Shown piece after piece: positions 62,621-64,000 of a stretch of 64,000 nt of DNA. The translations under genes were made by a program, and so were the position numbers. The stretch spans positions 1,511,001-1,575,000 of the forward strand of contig NC_015573.1 in assembly GCF_000214705.1 (NCBI RefSeq), given 5' to 3'. Positions within the stretch are counted from its first letter, which is position 1; every line of letters begins with the position of its first letter. Origin of the DNA: Desulfofundulus kuznetsovii DSM 6115. Its GTDB lineage: Bacteria > Bacillota > Desulfotomaculia > Desulfotomaculales > Desulfovirgulaceae. The notes beneath the pieces are model-generated. The model was not told the DNA's origin, did not search any database, and saw only the letters and a list, made by a program, of their open reading frames with translations.

Positions 62621-63574
62621 CTAAACGACCAGTTCATCGGCCAGTTTTTTCAGTTGCCCGGCTACTGCAGCCAGTTCGTTTACAGAAGCGTTAATTTCCT
62701 GAGACGAGGCAGCCTGCTGTTGGGCTGCAGCAGACATCTGTTCAATTGAGTTAGTCAGGTTTATAATGGATTGCTGTACGTCATGCAAGGTCTGCATGAT
62801 TTCTTTAACTGAACGTTGGGTATCCTGGGATAGTTTGCGTATTTCCCCGGCTACCACATTGAAACCCCGTCCGGCGTCACCCACCCGGGCCGCCTCAATG
62901 GCCGCGTTCAAACCCAACAAGTGAGTCTGTTCGGCGATTTCCTCGATGAGGGCGACAATGCCGTCGGTTTTCTTAATTTCATTCCTGATCTTCTGGGCGT
63001 TGTTGTTCAGGTTTTCCGTGGTTGCCGCCAGTTCTTCAGAGGTGGCGGAAAGGTTGGAGGTGGCCATGGCAATGGTGTTGATCTGGTTATCCATTTCCTC
63101 CGACAATGCGATTAGATTTTCCTGGCGGGTAATGGGGGTGGTCATGCCCAGAGTACCGACTATTTTACCCGTCTTAGTGTCGGTAATGGGATAAGAAATA
63201 CCGATATATGGTATGCCGTAGACCTCTTTTCCCACCCGTCTGGCTTGTCTTTGGCCGGTGCGCAGGGCCAGGGCCGTCACGCTGCCTTCTTTGACAATGT
63301 CCCCCGCTTTTAGGGAAAGACCTACACGTCCCGGGTCGCAATAAATGTACCGTTCCAGGTCCGAAAGGTATATACCCGCTTCTTCACCCAGCAGCCCCTT
63401 GATAAAAGGAGCCAGCTCTAGGGCACAGTTCAGGAGGTCACATTCTGCTTGTTCTGGCTGGTCAACAGCCTTTGTCTCTTGGGGGTCCGGAGGTGATTCT
63501 TCCGGTAGTACAGCAGGAGCTGATGCTATTTTTTTCTGGCATGCTATTTTACTTTTGAATCGAGGCAGGATCAC
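62621..63574 (-). CDS. Soluble chemoreceptor-like protein with PAS/GAF-like sensor
   Basis: About 317 residues, no membrane span. Residues 50-150: sensor-like domain ([55 protein letters not shown]), similar to the heme/ligand-binding MCPs with PAS-type folds. Then a shortened MCP signalling hairpin with tip [26 protein letters not shown] 63574 is favoured as start because GGGGAG lies about 9 nt upstream. 38 nt before the other chemoreceptor gene, same strand. Confidence 0.82.
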   Translation of the reverse strand: MILPRFKSKIACQKKIASAPAVLPEESPPDPQETKAVDQPEQAECDLLNCALELAPFIKGLLGEEAGIYLSDLERYIYCDPGRVGLSLKAGDIVKEGSVTALALRTGQRQARRVGKEVYGIPYIGISYPITDTKTGKIVGTLGMTTPITRQENLIALSEEMDNQINTIAMATSNLSATSEELAATTENLNNNAQKIRNEIKKTDGIVALIEEIAEQTHLLGLNAAIEAARVGDAGRGFNVVAGEIRKLSQDTQRSVKEIMQTLHDVQQSIINLTNSIEQMSAAAQQQAASSQEINASVNELAAVAGQLKKLADELVV

Positions 63575-63755
63575 AAATGGCACTCCCCTTCCTTTTCCCT
63601 GCATTTTTTTGTCAGCACAATTAGAAGACCTCAGGGGTTATTTCGGCAAGTTTTAGAGAAAAATTGAGGGTAAGGTGGCGAACACAGATAACTAACGCAG
63701 ATAGCTTATGTAGAAAAAAGGCGTATGTTTATGGATATGTGGTATGCAGAAAAAA

Positions 63756-63789
63756 GCCGCAAGGGAGCAGTATCCAACTTCCCTGCGGC
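63756..63789 (-). terminator. Terminator hairpin 1 near the right edge
   Basis: GCCGCAGGGA / TCCCTTGCGGC (one bulge), then TTTTTTCTG on the minus strand. Confidence 0.7.
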
Positions 63790-63830
63790 GATCAATCCAT
63801 TCGGACCTCCGCCCGGCCCTACTGAAAATT

Positions 63831-63871
63831 AAAAGCCCACAAAGCCTCCCTTATGCGGCCTTGCGGGCTTT
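63831..63871 (-). terminator. Terminator hairpin 2 just after the tRNA remnant
   Basis: AAAGCCCGCAAGG / CTTTGTGGGCTTTT hairpin on the minus strand ending in TTTTAATTTT. With hairpin 1 it forms a tandem terminator such as follows tRNA genes. Confidence 0.65.
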
Positions 63872-63875
63872 CCTC

Positions 63876-63898
63876 TGGTCGGAGCGACACGACTCGAA
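63876..63898 (-). repeat. 3' end of a tRNA gene, probable attachment site
   Basis: Minus-strand sequence TTCGAGT (T-loop) followed by CGTGTCGCTCCGACCA: T-stem 3' strand, acceptor 3' strand, discriminator A and CCA, as in bacterial tRNA-Pro (acceptor CGGAGCG). The 5' three quarters of a tRNA are absent. This is what remains at one end when an element integrates into a tRNA 3' end. Confidence 0.65.
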
Positions 63899-63927
63899 TC
63901 AATAAACCCACCCTGAAAACCTTAATT

Positions 63928-64000
63928 TTACCGGTTTTTTTGGTTTTGGTCTGCCGATTGGTCTGCCTCTGCTAAAAGGTCGGCCACGCTGCCGCCCTTG
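63928..64000 (-). CDS. C-terminal fragment of a possible integrase
   Basis: Only the last 23 codons are inside the window (ending VADLLAEADQSADQ, then a polar tail and TAA). The stop lies 30 nt from the tRNA-derived att sequence, the usual position of an integrase gene. The helical amphipathic tail fits tyrosine recombinases but is too short to prove it. Confidence 0.3.
   Translation of the reverse strand, partial: KGGSVADLLAEADQSADQNQKNR

Noticed and set aside
63876-63960. A complete tRNA at the right edge
   Set aside because: Only the T-loop to CCA part is present; no anticodon arm or 5' acceptor strand can be formed upstream.
1-64000. CRISPR arrays, rRNA genes or prophage structural genes
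   Set aside because: No regularly spaced short repeats, no rRNA-like conserved blocks and no capsid/tail genes were seen.

Overview
The window looks like chromosome from a spore-forming, strictly anaerobic, probably thermophilic Firmicute of the Peptococcaceae / Desulfotomaculum-Desulfofundulus type. The grounds are a GC-rich clostridial gene style with strong AGGAGG ribosome sites, a spore-germination permease and a DUF1657 protein, the siroheme-dependent (Ahb) haem route, futalosine menaquinone synthesis, Hdr-type iron-sulfur redox proteins, ferredoxin-linked oxidoreductase subunits, Rex, Feo iron uptake and a selenocysteine system. The species call is inference; no rRNA is present.

Layout. 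1-2.2 kb: minus-strand redox operon (HdrC, HdrB, a 2Fe-2S/4Fe-4S subunit, start of a flavoprotein). 2.5-3.3 kb: a short gene with an in-frame TGA followed at once by a near-ideal bacterial SECIS hairpin, which I read as a small undescribed selenoprotein, plus a hypothetical gene. 3.3-6.1 kb: decayed mobile DNA (IS607-like tnpA with a frameshift, tnpB lacking its RuvC core, an HD-GYP pseudogene). 6.3-7.4 kb: a secreted helical-repeat protein and tRNA-Leu. 7.4-11.8 kb: a VWA/MoxR module whose minus-strand pair is flanked by two near-identical 260-bp MITE-like elements with terminal inverted repeats and target duplications. 11.8-13.4 kb: YjbQ, a LOG-family protein and Rex. 13.6-24.6 kb: one long minus-strand operon taking glutamyl-tRNA to haem through sirohaem (hemA, hemC, cobA-hemD, MET8-type gene, hemB, hemL, ahbA-D), headed by a polyprenyl diphosphate synthase. 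24.7-24.9 kb: selC (tRNA-Sec) with its own strong promoter and terminator.

25-38 kb: germination permease, membrane Mrr-like protein, NuoE/NuoF-like pair without a catalytic partner, YkgJ protein, nitrilase, orphan oxoacid:ferredoxin oxidoreductase beta subunit, GNAT, purQ and a PurS-PurL fusion, UspA and RNase HI. 38-44 kb: small membrane and zinc proteins, Fur-box-controlled feoAB, a 49-residue Cys-rich protein, an LpdD-like protein, a methyltransferase, DUF1657 and DUF296. 44.3-54.6 kb: minus-strand block of selB, selA, mqnC, mqnA, mqnE, ubiA/mqnP, ubiD/mqnL, ubiE/menG and a prenyl-synthase homologue that has lost its Asp-rich motifs. 54.7-63.6 kb: speD with a structured leader, a phosphatase-fold/membrane fusion, a glycosyltransferase, a ferredoxin, a propeller-LysM protein and two chemoreceptors. 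The right edge carries the 3' 23 nt of a tRNA followed by the last codons of a possible integrase, so an integrated element probably starts there.

How it fits together: haem and menaquinone synthesis build the respiratory apparatus; Hdr/Nuo/ferredoxin proteins handle low-potential electrons; Rex and Fur give NADH and iron control; selA, selB, selC and the candidate selenoprotein form a working selenocysteine set, with selD not in the window.
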